Source: Paguma larvata (Eukaryota > Chordata > Mammalia > Carnivora > Viverridae). Taken from it: a stretch of 64,000 bases of DNA. The notes below the pieces were generated by a model that saw nothing but the letters and a program-made list of their open reading frames with translations, had not been told where the DNA came from and did not search any database. This document shows, piece after piece, positions 45,120 to 55,624 of this stretch. The translations under genes and the position numbers were made by a program. The stretch covers positions 75,949,002 through 76,013,001 of the forward strand of contig CM057832.1 in NCBI GenBank assembly GCA_030068075.1, written 5' to 3'. Numbering within the stretch: the stretch's first letter is position 1; each line of letters starts with the position of its first letter.

Positions 45120-45460
45120 GGCATTCTTGGCGTCTTACACACTCTTCTGACGAGGCTCCAGATTTGGTTGTTTGTTTTGTTCATTTCTAGCATACATTGG
45201 TGGAAAGTGCTGTTATTTGTAAGTGATTGTATTTTGGAAAATAAACCAGCCAAATATGTCTACCTTTGCTAATAATTCTGCTTTAAAATAATATTAATCC
45301 ATTTTAGGTTAACTAAATATAAATGATTTACACAGATGTTCTTTTTATGTTTTTAATAAGCAGAGCACAAATTATTGAGTATTCATTTTCCATTTGAAAA
45401 GATATTATTAAAAATGATATATAAGGAACAGTGCACATCATTCCTTTTGTTACATGCATT
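45120..45460. other. Unassigned unique sequence
   Basis: AT-rich, with no gene or repeat recognised. The frames on both strands at 45041-45272 lie partly in the MIR. Confidence 0.45.
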
Positions 45461-45464
45461 TCTG

Positions 45465-45680
45465 TTTTTTTTTAAATTTTTTTAATGTTTATTGATTTTT
45501 GAGAGAGAGAGAGAGAGACAGCACGAATGAGGGAGAGAGAAAGGGAGACACAGAATCTGAAGCAGGTTCCAGGTTCTGAGCTGTCAGCACAGAGCCCGAC
45601 ATGGGGCTCGAACCCACAAACCGTGAGCATGAGATCATGACCTGAGAGCCTAAGTGGATGCTTCTTGACTGGGACCCCCG
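45465..45680 (-). mobile_element. CAN SINE, feline type, head damaged
   Basis: In reverse: T tail, gtttattgatttttgagaga, a GA-rich stretch, ctgagctgtcagcacagagc, gagatcatgacctgagagcc. Its head (gcttcttgactgggaccccc) is shortened by roughly ten bases relative to other copies. Confidence 0.9.
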
Positions 45681-45689
45681 CTCACTTCC

Positions 45690-45965
45690 CCTGCCCCCTA
45701 CATGCTTAAGCAGGTTAGGATGGTTAGGATGCCTCAGGCTACTATTGTGTTCTGGCCAAAAGTGAGAGAGAAGAGAGGGAGGACAGGGCAGGGTAGGGAA
45801 GGGCAGGGTAGGGGAGGAAAGGAGAGAAAGATGGAAAGATGAGAGCAGCTGTGGCAAGATTTTAATAAGTGATGAATCTGCTTAAAGAGGAGGTTGGGTT
45901 TTATTGTGCTATCCTTTCAATTATTCTTTAGATTTGAACTATTTCAAAATAAAAATAAAATAAAT
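45690..45965 (+). mobile_element. GA-rich stretch and L1M 3' terminal fragment
   Basis: 45763-45840 is a purine-rich, irregular GGGCAGGGTAGG-type stretch. 45915-45965 (ctttcaattattctttagat, ttgaactatttcaaaataaa) resembles the last bases of an old L1M element. Assignment of the first part is open. Confidence 0.45.
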
Positions 45966-46446
45966 GTATAAGAAAGAAACAAATAATCCAAATAGCTTTT
46001 TCCTAGTTTTCTTTAATCTTACAATATATACAGTCAAAAATCATAATGTGGGCACTATGTTATTATCGTTTATAAGGATGATTTCAAATGGGGCTCATTA
46101 AGACCACCATTAGAATGAAAGACAAAATATAAAAAAAATAAGGACAATAAAAATTATATTTAAGTCAGGAAGATATAGAGGCAAGGGAGACCACCGAATA
46201 TATTAAACGATAATAAATATAGCATTTTAAGTATTAGATGAGTATATGTACTTTTTAAAGTAACAATGAATGGACATTACTCAGTTTCTTTGAATTGCCT
46301 CATTTCCTGTGTTAAAGTTATTGTTATAATAATGAGATTTTAATCATTGTGAACAACTTTATTCAGAAATTAAGACCAGAAAAACAAAGCCACTGGAATT
46401 TACTTTAACAAATATTTCTGGAAAATCCTTCTTACAAAACAGAAAT
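45966..46446. other. Unassigned AT-rich sequence
   Basis: No gene or repeat recognised. Confidence 0.5.
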
Positions 46447-46578
46447 TGGGGGTACCTGGGAGGCTCAGTCAGTTAAGCATCAGACTTAGGCTCAGGTCAC
46501 GATCTCACAATTCGAGAGACAGTTCTGTCTGTGTTTCTCAAAAATCAATAATACATTTAAAAATAAATAAATAAATAT
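46447..46578 (+). mobile_element. CAN SINE, feline type, internal deletion of about 90 bases
   Basis: Head ggggtacctgggaggctcag and core ggctcaggtcacgatctcac pass straight into ttctgtctgtgtttctcaaa and the (aaat)n tail. The gctgacagctcag segment and most of the CT-rich part are missing. The deletion ends in short tctgtct-like repeats, consistent with slippage or recombination within the CT-rich region. Confidence 0.9.
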
Positions 46579-47216
46579 GTAAGCATGCCTCTTCCTAAAA
46601 TAAGGACATTCTCCCATAAAAGCACATTACCCCTGCCTAAGAAAGTCAACATTAAGTCAATACCATGAACTGACATACAGATCATACTCAAATGTCCTCT
46701 GTTTTTCCAAGGTGTCAGTTATAGAGGGTGGTGATGGTTTCAATTAAGGACCAAGCAGGATTCACATGGTACATTTGCCCGCTATGTATCTTAAGTCACC
46801 TCCCTGATTTGTTCATTTTATTTATTTATTCGAGTGTCTACTCAGATTACCCCACAGATGATCTGGTAGCCTGGGTTCTTCTGGCTGCTTCCCGAAGATA
46901 AAATTCAGGCAGCGTCACACCACATGGGTGATGCCCTGGCCCTCGAGAGGCATATCGAGCGAGCCCATCCCATCATTGGCAAGACTGTGTTTGTGCATGG
47001 GACTAAGATGGTGACAGCCAGAACTCTTCATTTGAAATTCATGTCCTCTGACTCAGTCCTTCCCTGATAGCATTTCACTGAATGGCTTTCACAACCATTG
47101 TTGATCCTACCCACATCCATCATTTTGCTGGAAGTGACAAAATGACAGTACTCTATTTTTATAACCCCTCCTTATTTTTATTAGCTGGCATTGTTCCTTG
47201 AAGGAGAGGGCATTTT

Positions 47217-47268
47217 TCTGTTTGTTTGTTTTGTTTGTTTGTTTGTTTTTTACTTATTTATTTATTTG
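47217..47268. repeat. (TTTG)n and (TTTA)n simple repeats
   Basis: tctgtttgtttgttttgttt and gtttgttttttacttattta, short imperfect tetranucleotide runs within the old L1. Confidence 0.9.
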
Positions 47269-47461
47269 CGTTTTTGCCAAGAAGGTGTTCTAGGTTCACT
47301 ATGAAATTTCCTTGTCCTAGATATGAAATTTCCCATTCTTTCCCCCATAAACCATGGCTCCTTTTTAGAGAGAAATGGAATTTCTTAATGAAAGTTAGAT
47401 ATGCTCTTTCCTTTCGAAATGTCATTGCTTTCATGCAGTTTCAGGGCACAGGGTAAGAAAA

Positions 47462-47509
<48 letters not shown>

Positions 47510-47520
47510 CGTGTGTGCAT
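47462..47520. repeat. (GT)n with (GC)n core, alternating purine-pyrimidine
   Basis: gtgtttgtgtgtgtgtgtgt runs on, then gtgcgcgcgcgtgtgcgtgt and gtgcat. About 50 bases alternate purine and pyrimidine without a break from 47467, with a CG-rich core at about 47497-47505. This is the sequence type most prone to form left-handed Z-DNA. Confidence 0.95.
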
Positions 47521-47840
47521 ACAGGTGTATACTCAGAAAAGTCACAAGTTCATACTGATTCTTTCAGATCAAATTCAACATCATTGGATTCTTCTGTTTG
47601 TATTCATTTTCTATTCTATATCTTTATCTTCCTTTCCCATACTTTCCCTGTAACGTCAATGTATTCACTCTTTTGCTCTAATCTGCAATTTACAGAACAT
47701 AGGTTCAGAATTAAAATACACTACTAAGCTTACTACGTAGAACTCAAGCTTATTTTATTATTATTTTTTTGGTGTATATATTCTTTTTTCTCTCATGCAC
47801 AAAAGGTAGGATATAATATACATTTGTCTGTACCTTGCTT

Positions 47841-47918
47841 CTCTTTCTTCTTTCTTTCTTTCTTTCTTCCTTCCTTCCTATCTTTCTTCCTTCCTTCCTA
47901 TCTCTTTCTTTCTTTTTT

Positions 47919-47990
<72 letters not shown>
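47841..47990. repeat. (TTTC)n pyrimidine tract
   Basis: About 150 bases of T and C almost without purines. Mixed TTCC/TTTC with two tatc interruptions runs to 47900, then a long near-perfect TTTC run from about 47919 to 47989. It produces a long Phe/Leu/Ser frame on the plus strand that is not a protein. Confidence 0.97.
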
Positions 47991-47991
<1 letters not shown>

Positions 47992-48429
47992 AACTTAAGA
48001 GAACCTGAAATTCTTTCTATGTTGATTAATGTAGTCTTCATATGTCTTAAAGTTGCCTAATACTCCATTTTCTGGATTTTCTATAATCCAGCTAGACTGC
48101 AGGGAAGTCTTTGGTTATTGTTAATATTTTGCTATTAAAAATGATGTTACAGTGAATAGCTATATGCATATGTTGATTCATATTTGGAGAGGTATTTTGT
48201 CAGGATAAATTTCTAGAAGTGGCATTGCAAGATCAAAGGGCAAACACAGGTGATCTTTTCATATAATGTTACCTTTCTCTTTATAGAACTTTTACCACTT
48301 TGAACTTTCACCAGTAGTGTATGAAAATGTTGATTTCCCCACAACATTTTGATTTCTTGCCCAACTGGGATGTGAGAAACGGTATCTCATTGAGGTGTAA
48401 ATGTGCACTTCTTCCAGCATGCATTTTTC

Positions 48430-49800
48430 ATTTTTTTCATTTATTTCTTTTTTCTTCCTTTTTTTTTTCCTTCGATTCTATACAAGCAAACTTTTGGTCT
48501 CTTAAGGTCCTTTACTTATCCTTTAGAAAATACACTAACTTAAGAAAATATTCTTGTGAAAGCAATATAATACTATTTCCATAAAGCTTTTTAGAAGTGT
48601 TTTTTTTTTTCAAAGGTGTTACAGCTGAATAAATAGCTACCCTAATAGGTTGTGAATTGACTAATAGCATTAAAAACAATTACAGTAAATCCACAGGTGA
48701 TAATCCATGAGTATCCAAATATTAAGGTTATTCATTCGAACTTGAAATGCTTAGGATTTCTTGCCAGTAATAAAGAATTTCATATACAATGTCGAATATG
48801 CCCTTCCATTAAGCATTTGTCTTTAAAAGCAAATTTATCACCACATCGTCTCTCACTCTCTGCTCTAATTTAATTCAGACTACTTATGATTATTGTGAGC
48901 AATTATTTTTAACAATTTCTTTCTAAATCCCATATGGTAATGATTAAAACTTGAAAGCTTTAAAAGAAAAAAAATGCAAAAAGAAATATTTTAAATAAGT
49001 TTACGAAGCCTGCTTTGGGCTCTGGTTGTCTCTTTATCCTCCACGGAGCCCCCATGCAAAGTTCCCCAGTGACTCATTTCCTTTTCAAATGAGTGAAAAA
49101 TTCTTTTTATTCCCCTCAGCTTCTTTTGAAAAGAAAGACTTTATTTAAAATAATTGATTGATTTTTGAGACTACAAAATGCTGACATGTAGGCACTCATT
49201 CCACAGAAGTGCTATATTGTCCCTAACTTATTTTCTGCCGGTTTACAAACTCAGTTTTGAATCGTTTCAATAATTATTTCACCTTTACTCTGTTGCCTCA
49301 CATTTTAATCTAAACTTTGCAAGATGTGAGGTGTGAAGCTGCAAGAAATAAATATTTAACATGGAAATTAAAAATCATAACGTCCATCCCGTGGATTCTG
49401 TTCATTTTCAGCAACCGTGCTTTCGTGAGATTGTCTTGGGGTGTAAATGGAGAGTTAAAATATTAAATATGAAATTCCCAAACTGGAGTAAAACCAAAAC
49501 AGCCTCATTAAAAATATTTATGCAAATCCATTTTTCTGAGAGAAGCACGGAAAACAAAAATAATGGAATTAAAAAAAATTCTTTTATAAAGGATAGATTT
49601 TTCAGAATGAAGTTCGACTCATTACTTCTTTCAAGCGTGTGTCTCTCACAGCCACAAAGCGAGGAAACTGGCGAAAAACAACATGGGTGGAAAATGTGCT
49701 ACGGATCCCGATGGGGTTTATAGTAGCTACAGCGTTCCCACACGGAATCTGGATTTTCTCACTTCAGGATTGCAAGGAATAGTCATGATCTTAAAGGAAC
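48430..49800. promoter_or_regulatory. Candidate conserved non-coding element (repeat-free, CpG-retaining)
   Basis: This is a repeat-free block. From about 48720 to 49760 it is AT-rich yet keeps roughly 20 CpGs by my count, far more than the surrounding AT-rich DNA. It contains sites of developmental enhancers: TGATTGAT (PBX/HOX type) at 49155-49162 next to a TAATTGATT homeodomain-like site, TGACTCA (AP-1) at 49070-49076, and ATGCAAAT (POU octamer) at 49520-49527. ACTCATTT/AAATGAGT (49072-49079, 49087-49094) is a perfect 8-base dyad. A 120-codon frame at 49361-49723 (+) has no known domain and AT-driven composition, so I do not call it a gene. The regulatory role is inference. Confidence 0.35.
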
Positions 49801-50021
49801 TGCAAGGTGTTTTCATTTTAAAACTCAGCTAGAAAGTCAGGCACAATTATAGCTGTATTAAATGTGCATATGTTACTACCATGCTCTATTTTGAGTGTTT
49901 GGTGCAAATATTCAGGACTCAGGAATTTGCAACCACATGGATTACTTTCTAAATTTGTAAATGGGATGTTTTTCTATGTCAGAAACATATGGATATTAAT
50001 TAGAAGCTTAAAAGTGGTATT

Positions 50022-50098
50022 TACATGGAAGCCAATTTGACAATAAATTATGTTTAAAATTTAAAAAAAAATAAAAAAGAGGATACAAACAAATAAAT
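50022..50098 (+). mobile_element. Very short LINE-1 3' end, sense
   Basis: catggaagccaatttgacaa then taaattatgtttaaaa and an A-rich tail match the terminal bases of the carnivore LINE-1 3' UTR, in the opposite orientation to those at 3.6 and 19.4 kb. Flanks aaagtggtattta (about 50009) and aaagtgatgttta (about 50099) may be the duplication. If so, under 80 bases were inserted. Confidence 0.65.
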
Positions 50099-50104
50099 AA
50101 AGTG

Positions 50105-50455
50105 ATGTTTATTTTAAAAAAATAACAGTGATACTCTGTTTTTTTGTTAGAGTATTTTTGCTAGCTATACAATACTGTACTAAATATTAACATTTAGTGG
50201 ACATAAATTGTGGAAATAAAATAGAAAAACCAGGTACTTGTGGTAGGTATGATAAGGTTAACAAATAATTAATGCCATCTAAGTATTATAAAAATGTTTG
50301 CCTAAAAAATCTGCATATGGTTATTCTTTTCTCCTTTTGCTATTAAGATGTAGTTTAATAGTATCTCTGTGAAATAAAATACGTATCTTTGTAGCTTGGA
50401 AATTGTTTCAGGGCTTACTTTATGGTCTGGGCTCATATTTTTTTCTTTGTTTGTT
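50105..50455. other. Unassigned AT-rich sequence
   Basis: No gene or repeat recognised. Confidence 0.5.
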
Positions 50456-50459
50456 TAAG

Positions 50460-50661
50460 GTTTTTTTTTTTTTTTAAGCTTATTTATTTATTTTGAGAGA
50501 GAGAGAGAGACTGCGTGCTCGAGCAGGGGAGGGGCAGAGAGAGAGATCAGAGAGAATCCCAAACAAGCTCAGCACTGCCAGAGCAGAGCCCAGTGCAGCA
50601 CTCAGTCCCCGACCCAAGTCAATAGTTGGTTGCTTAACTGACTGAGCAACTCAGGTGCCCC
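50460..50661 (-). mobile_element. CAN SINE, feline type, antisense
   Basis: In reverse: T tail, agcttatttatttattttga, a GA-rich stretch, gggcagagagagagatcaga, and the head ctgactgagcaactcaggtg ending at cccc. The core is partly deleted (the gatcatgac segment is missing). tggtct and catattttt occur on both sides as traces of the duplication. Confidence 0.92.
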
Positions 50662-50669
50662 TGTGGTCT

Positions 50670-51730
50670 CATATTTTTAAGTGATCAAATTCTATAAATA
50701 TTTGATAAATATTTGAAAGTAAAATTTGTTCCTTTTTTTTCAGACAATATATTAAAAATCATGGCAATTAGTATAATGTTATTAATTCCATTGTTTAAGG
50801 AGTTCCATATTTTGTCAATTTGATCTGCCATGATGCGAGATGTATCATAATTATCTAATTACTTCTAGAGACTTTGGATTTCTACATCATATGTAAACAG
50901 ATGAGAAGTATTCACTCCCATCCTTATAATAAAAAAGCCCAGACCAATTAAAAATCAATAATTGCTTTTGACCTATCTTTGAATAGATGTCATAGGGCAA
51001 GCTGAAATCCCAAAATTTAGATAGCCAGTCACACCAAGAAAGATGTATCTCCAGAAATATGTTTAACTGGGGAAGAAACTGTGGGAATCCTTAAACCGTT
51101 AAGAATATTTGAATGGTAATTTTGAAAAACTGCTGGAGGTTGAGTGCACACCAGTATGAAAGTAAACTCTTGGGGATGGACCGCACTCCTTACAGGGCAC
51201 CCACAGTTATTCAGGATTTCACTCCAGGAACCTGCCACGTTCTCCTGGTGAGGATTTGAGGAGATTCTCCAATGGTGCCAGTTGATAGGTGAAGAGAGCA
51301 ACCTTCTTGAAACCAGAATCTTTTCTTAACAAATGCCTACTATCTGGGGAAAAAGAATTTATAAGAACACACTGCTGAATGAACACTTTTCCCAGTTGGA
51401 GGAAGGGGGTTTGGCTTCACCTTTAGTTTTCTGGCTTCATCTAAAGAAATAATAACAATAATAATAATAATAATAGACAAAAGTTCAATAAAATAGATAA
51501 AGAACATGGAAGTCAGGAGAGAGAGACAAACAATGTTTTAAAAAGTCAGACCTCTGAAAGAGAGAGACAGACATTTGTGAAAGACACACCCCAAGATACA
51601 GAGTCACGGTAGATTTTAACGTAATAACAAGATTACGGAGTGCCCCCCCTTCCATATACTACCACAACACTGACAAGCTTCTAGTAAGCTGGCTGGATTA
51701 CAGATGAAAGAGATGCAAGGTAGAGACTCT
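50670..51730. other. Unassigned sequence with (TAA)n
   Basis: (AAT)n at 51448-51473. The part from about 51480 may be a decayed upstream continuation of the L1 that follows. The frame 51029-51301 (-, 90 codons) has no recognisable domain. Confidence 0.45.
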
Positions 51731-51734
51731 CTGA

Positions 51735-52690
51735 GGAACATTAATTTAAAATTAATAACCTAAGCTTTCATTTTAGGAAACTGGAGGAAGAAGAACAAAT
51801 TAAACCTAAAGCAAGCAGAAGAAAAAATAATGTTATTAGAGAAGAAATCAAAGAAATTAAAAACCAGGAACAACAGCCAAAATGAGTGACACCAAAATCT
51901 AGTTAAAAAAAAGAAATATTAATAAAATTGATAAGTCTCTAGCCAGGCTAACCAAGGAAAAAAGAGAGGAGACATAAACGGCTAATACCAGAATTGAAAG
52001 AGCATAATCACTACTGACTCCACGGACAGTAAAGGGAGAATAAAGCAATACTGTGAACGACTGCATGCCAGATTTGATAACTTAACGGCATGGACAATTC
52101 TTTGAAAGAAACAAACTCCCAAAACTCACTCAAAAAAAAAATAGATTAATTAGACAGCCCTATTAAGACATTTAACTAGTAGTTAAAATTTTTTCAAAAA
52201 AGAAGACATAGGGCCTAACGTGGTGAATTCTACCAAAGATTTAGAGAAGAAATAATACCGATTCTACACAATCTTTTCCAGAATGTAGAAAAAAAGGGAG
52301 AATATCCTCTGACTCATTTTATTAGGTAATCATTGCAGTAATAACAAAAACAAGGTAAGACATTAGAAGAAAAGAGAAGTGCAGACCAATATCTCTGATG
52401 ACCATAGAGGCAAAACTCCTTGACAAAATGATAACAAATCCAGCAATGTAAGAAATTAAAGGATAAATAAATCACCACCAAATGACATTCATCCAGGTGT
52501 GCAAGTCTGCTTCAACATTTATAAATGAATCACAATGATTAATCGTATTAACAGAATGAATGAGAAAAACTGATTACATCAGCAGAAGCATGGAAAGCAT
52601 TTGACAAAAGTCAATACCCGCTTATGATAAAATAACTCAAAAAACTAATAGAAGGGAACTTCCTTAAGCTAATAGTGTCTAGGGAGAAAC
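51735..52690 (+). mobile_element. L1M-type LINE-1 ORF2 fragment, sense (RT region)
   Basis: aacctaagctttcattttag, gaacaaattaaacctaaagc, aaaattgataagtctctagc, caggctaaccaaggaaaaaa, aacggcatggacaattcttt, gtggtgaattctaccaaaga, agaccaatatctctgatgac and agcatggaaagcatttgaca follow ORF2 from just after the endonuclease into the RT domain. The frame is full of stops and indels. The copy ends before the RT active-site segment. Confidence 0.88.
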
Positions 52691-52699
52691 CTAGAGAGA

Positions 52700-53030
52700 A
52701 TATTAGACTTGACATTGAGAGACTTATGACTTGCCCCTACAAGTGTATTCTCTCAATCTGCAAACCAGGTAATCTACAAACTAGATAATCTGCACACTAG
52801 ATAAGCAACTGCAAGAAGATGTTTGCGAATCATTAATGCTTGACTGTAAATAGATGCATCATAGATGCCTTCATTAAGATCTTTTTAATGATCAATATAC
52901 GTTGTCTGAGATTATTTAGAAATGCATACCTAAGTACTAAAATAAATTCCTAACTAACTTCTCTTCTGGAAACCAGTCTCTACATTGCTACCATATTGTT
53001 CTTCTTTAAAAAACTTTCATCATTAGTGAA
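52700..53030. other. Unassigned sequence with small degenerate repeats
   Basis: aggtaatctacaaactagat, aatctgcacactagataag is an imperfect 16-base tandem repeat at about 52758-52806. Nothing else was recognised. Confidence 0.5.
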
Positions 53031-53034
53031 CAAA

Positions 53035-53140
53035 AATCAGTTGAGGGATTGTTATGTGCAAGACACTGTGCCCGAGATTAGGAAAAAATAAAAAATGTAG
53101 TAAGACATAGTTCTGCCTTTATTAAAGTAGTTCAACATCT
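53035..53140 (-). mobile_element. LINE-2 or MIR 3' end fragment, antisense
   Basis: tgagggattgttatgtgcaa, gacactgtgcccgagattag, ataaaaaatgtagtaagaca follow the reversed terminal signature (gcctactatgtgccaggcactgtgctag). Confidence 0.55.
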
Positions 53141-53217
53141 CCATTTTCACATCTGCCATTTTCTAGGTAATTCTCAGTTCTATGATATGTTAATTATAAT
53201 AGTACCTTCTTGGCTAA

Positions 53218-54960
53218 CTCATTTATCATTCATTCGTGTACTCGAGTTGTTTGGGGTTTTTTTTGTTTTTTCATTTTTTGTAGGACTTGTATATTCCAGG
53301 CAATGTTTTCTTACTCTGAATATAACAGTAACTAAGCAAGATAAAAGTTTTAACATTGGGATATTTATATTCTAGTGAGTAAAACAGACAACATTCAAGC
53401 AAGCAAATAAATATAAAATATAATTTGAGGTGGAGGTAAATTCTAGAAGAAAAATTGTCAGTCAAAGGATTAGATACTGAATACTATTTTGTGAAAGGGT
53501 GCTTAATGAGGCCTCTCGAAATGACACCTAAGTGAAATGAGGAAGCAAACAATGATCACTTGTGTGTGAGGAGCATTTCAGGCAAAACTAACAGAAAATG
53601 TTATGGCTCTGGTGATAGAAACAAGCTTGGTATGTTATATTATTTGAGGAACAAGTGGAAAGTCAAGATAACAGGAACAGAATCAGTGAGAGAAGGAAGA
53701 GTGGGAAATAAACCCAGATTCATGGGCCAGACCCTAGAGGGCCTTATAGGCCATGATTAGGGATTTGGATATTAGTCTAAATATATGAGAAAGTCACCAA
53801 AGAGTTTTGAGAGGCTGATCTCACTTTTTTTTTAAAGATAATTATTGTTGATATGTGAACAGTAAGCCCTAGGTAATATATCACCTGGAGCCCTTGCTAG
53901 ACACAAATGCCAAGCTCAAATTCACTACTTTGTGGGGAATTAAATAAAAGGAATGATCGCAAAGACCCAGTGAATTAGCAAACTATGGTGCATTAAAAGA
54001 GGGCCAATAACTGGGAGCTTTTACCAGTCCTGGGCCCAAAAGCACAGAGGAAAACAGCAGATGGTAGTGGGGAGAAACATCTGTGTATAAAGGAGTGTCT
54101 GATCAAAGTTGAGACTTAAATTCAGAAACTGGTCAACCTGAAGTCAATCTGCATCAGAAGATCTCAAGATAATCTCCCCCCTCTCTGTCTCTGGCTCTTG
54201 TTGATCCCCCAGCCACATGTCCATTGCCAAAACCAAATGCAACCTAGAGTACAAGGCAGCCTCATGATGCTGTCCGTTCCAGTCAGCCTTGAGAGGCACA
54301 GGGCAAGGCAGAAGACAGTGGTGAGTGGACCTCTGTGTGAGGGGAAAATGGAAGCAATCCAGTTCTGGAGCAGTAGAGAAAGAAGAGGACCTAGTTAAGA
54401 AGTTATGAATATCTTAGCAAGATATTTTGGTAGCTTCAATGAACATGGTAAGAATGTAGGTGCTACGAAATGGGAGGCATTTTCATGGACACAGAGCTTA
54501 CTGATTATAAATGTGAAAGAGGAATCAAAGATCATTGCTGGTTTTGGTTTGAAAAGCGAGGTGGATGGTGTGCTATTTGGTGAAAGAAGAGGAGAAAGAG
54601 GGGGTCTAGGAATATCCTTTGGTAAGGGAGAGAAAGAGAGGATCTCCTTTGAATAGATTAACTTTAAATTAGACATCCAAATGGAGGTTCTGAGCAGGTG
54701 GTTGAATATTTTAGTCTGAAGCTCAGCAGAGAGATTGGAGATGGATATGTAAATCCTGGAGTCACAAGCACATAGATAGTATTTAAAACCATGGCAGTGG
54801 GTATAAATAAGGAAACTAGAGAGTCCAAGGTTGGGACATTATAAGAATTAGGGACTGAGAAAGGGGGATAGTCTTGAAAGAGAAACTGAGAAGGAGCATA
54901 CAGTGATATGGGAGGAAAATCAAGTCTCGGAGATAGGGAAATAAAGAGCTTCAAGAAGAA
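53218..54960 (-). mobile_element. LINE-2, antisense, in two blocks around an insertion
   Basis: Block one runs 53218-53830: ctcatttatcattcattcgt, tatattccaggcaatgtttt, gaggagcatttcaggcaaaa, gaaacaagcttggtatgtta, gagggccttataggccatga. Block two runs about 54390-54960: aatcaaagatcattgctggt, tagacatccaaatggaggtt, tgagcaggtggttgaatatt, cacatagatagtatttaaaa, gaaactgagaaggagcatac. Both keep the L2 order. Between them, 53830-54390 does not look like L2 and contains an insertion I cannot name. The frames at 54198-54954 are short and lie in this decayed material. Confidence 0.8.
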
Positions 54961-54964
54961 GAAG

Positions 54965-55295
54965 CGTTTTTTAAAAGCAAAGAGAGCAGTGCCTAAAATA
55001 TAGTTGGAGTGCCAAAAAAAAAAAAGTTACCTACTATCATTATCACAAAAACTCAGACTTCAGATTTAGCTAAATTATTTTGAATGTAATTTCTGGTCCT
55101 TCCTGGATGCTTTACCTGGGGCTGCCTTGCTAAGTATCAGTTTCTTCAGTAATAGGGACTTGGGGGTAAGTTCTTTCCTCTTGGATTATAGCAAAGTGCA
55201 AAAAGATTTCAAATGTAAATACATTATTTGAGTTTTATAAACAACTTTCCAAAGAATTCAGAAAAAGTATAACTTATTTCTGATTTAAGAATTAA
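54965..55295. other. Unassigned unique sequence
   Basis: An A run lies at 55014-55024. Nothing else was recognised. Confidence 0.5.
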
Positions 55296-55299
55296 AAAA

Positions 55300-55620
55300 A
55301 GAATTTTCCCTGGAAGTTGCCTTTGGGATGACAAATGAATAGAATTTGCCAAGCAGTGGGAGAAAGACTTTTGTGCATAGGAAAGAACATAAGCAAAGAC
55401 CTAGCAACTATAAAGTAGAGGACTCATTTTGAAGAATAGCAAGTTGTGATGTTTTCTGGAAATTAGGTATGAATAGTGGATAAGCCTGGGGCCATATGGT
55501 AGAAAAATTCATAAATGACCGGCTCAGGGATTTGGATTTTATAATGTGGACAGTAGAAAAAGCATGAATGATTCTTGAGTAGGTGATTAAGCTGGTCTCA
55601 GGCTTCATAGATGAATTTAG
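55300..55620 (-). mobile_element. LINE-2, antisense, partial
   Basis: agcaaagacctagcaactat, gaatagcaagttgtgatgtt, cctggggccatatggtagaa, ggctcagggatttggatttt and aggtgattaagctggtctca match the reversed L2 segment that also occurs at 53.5 kb, in the same order. Confidence 0.6.
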
Positions 55621-55624
55621 CTGT

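Larger units (their letters stand above)
46690..48420 (-). mobile_element. Ancient L1ME-like LINE-1, antisense, degraded
   Basis: Left to right it shows traces of a reversed L1ME-type 3' region: gatcctacccacatccatca, tttttattagctggcattgt, cataaaccatggctcctttt, aagttcatactgattctttc and catgcacaaaaggtaggata. Then come taccttgcttctc, tttgctattaaaaatgatgt, gataaatttctagaagtggc and cacaacattttgatttcttg with gagaaacggtatctcattga. It may be more than one old insertion. Two microsatellites have expanded inside it. Confidence 0.65.

Noticed and set aside
46869..47010. GC-richer segment (ccctggccctcgagaggcat) as a processed pseudogene piece
   Set aside because: Sequence on both sides fits a decayed L1ME-like element and no protein reading was recognised.
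47824..48060. 78-codon hydrophobic frame resembling a membrane protein
   Set aside because: Translation of the TTTC microsatellite; apparent hydrophobicity is a codon artefact.
49361..49723. 120-codon frame in the CpG-retaining block as a possible gene
   Set aside because: AT-driven codon content, no recognisable domain, no Kozak or splice context. Conserved non-coding sequence explains the block better, pending alignment.
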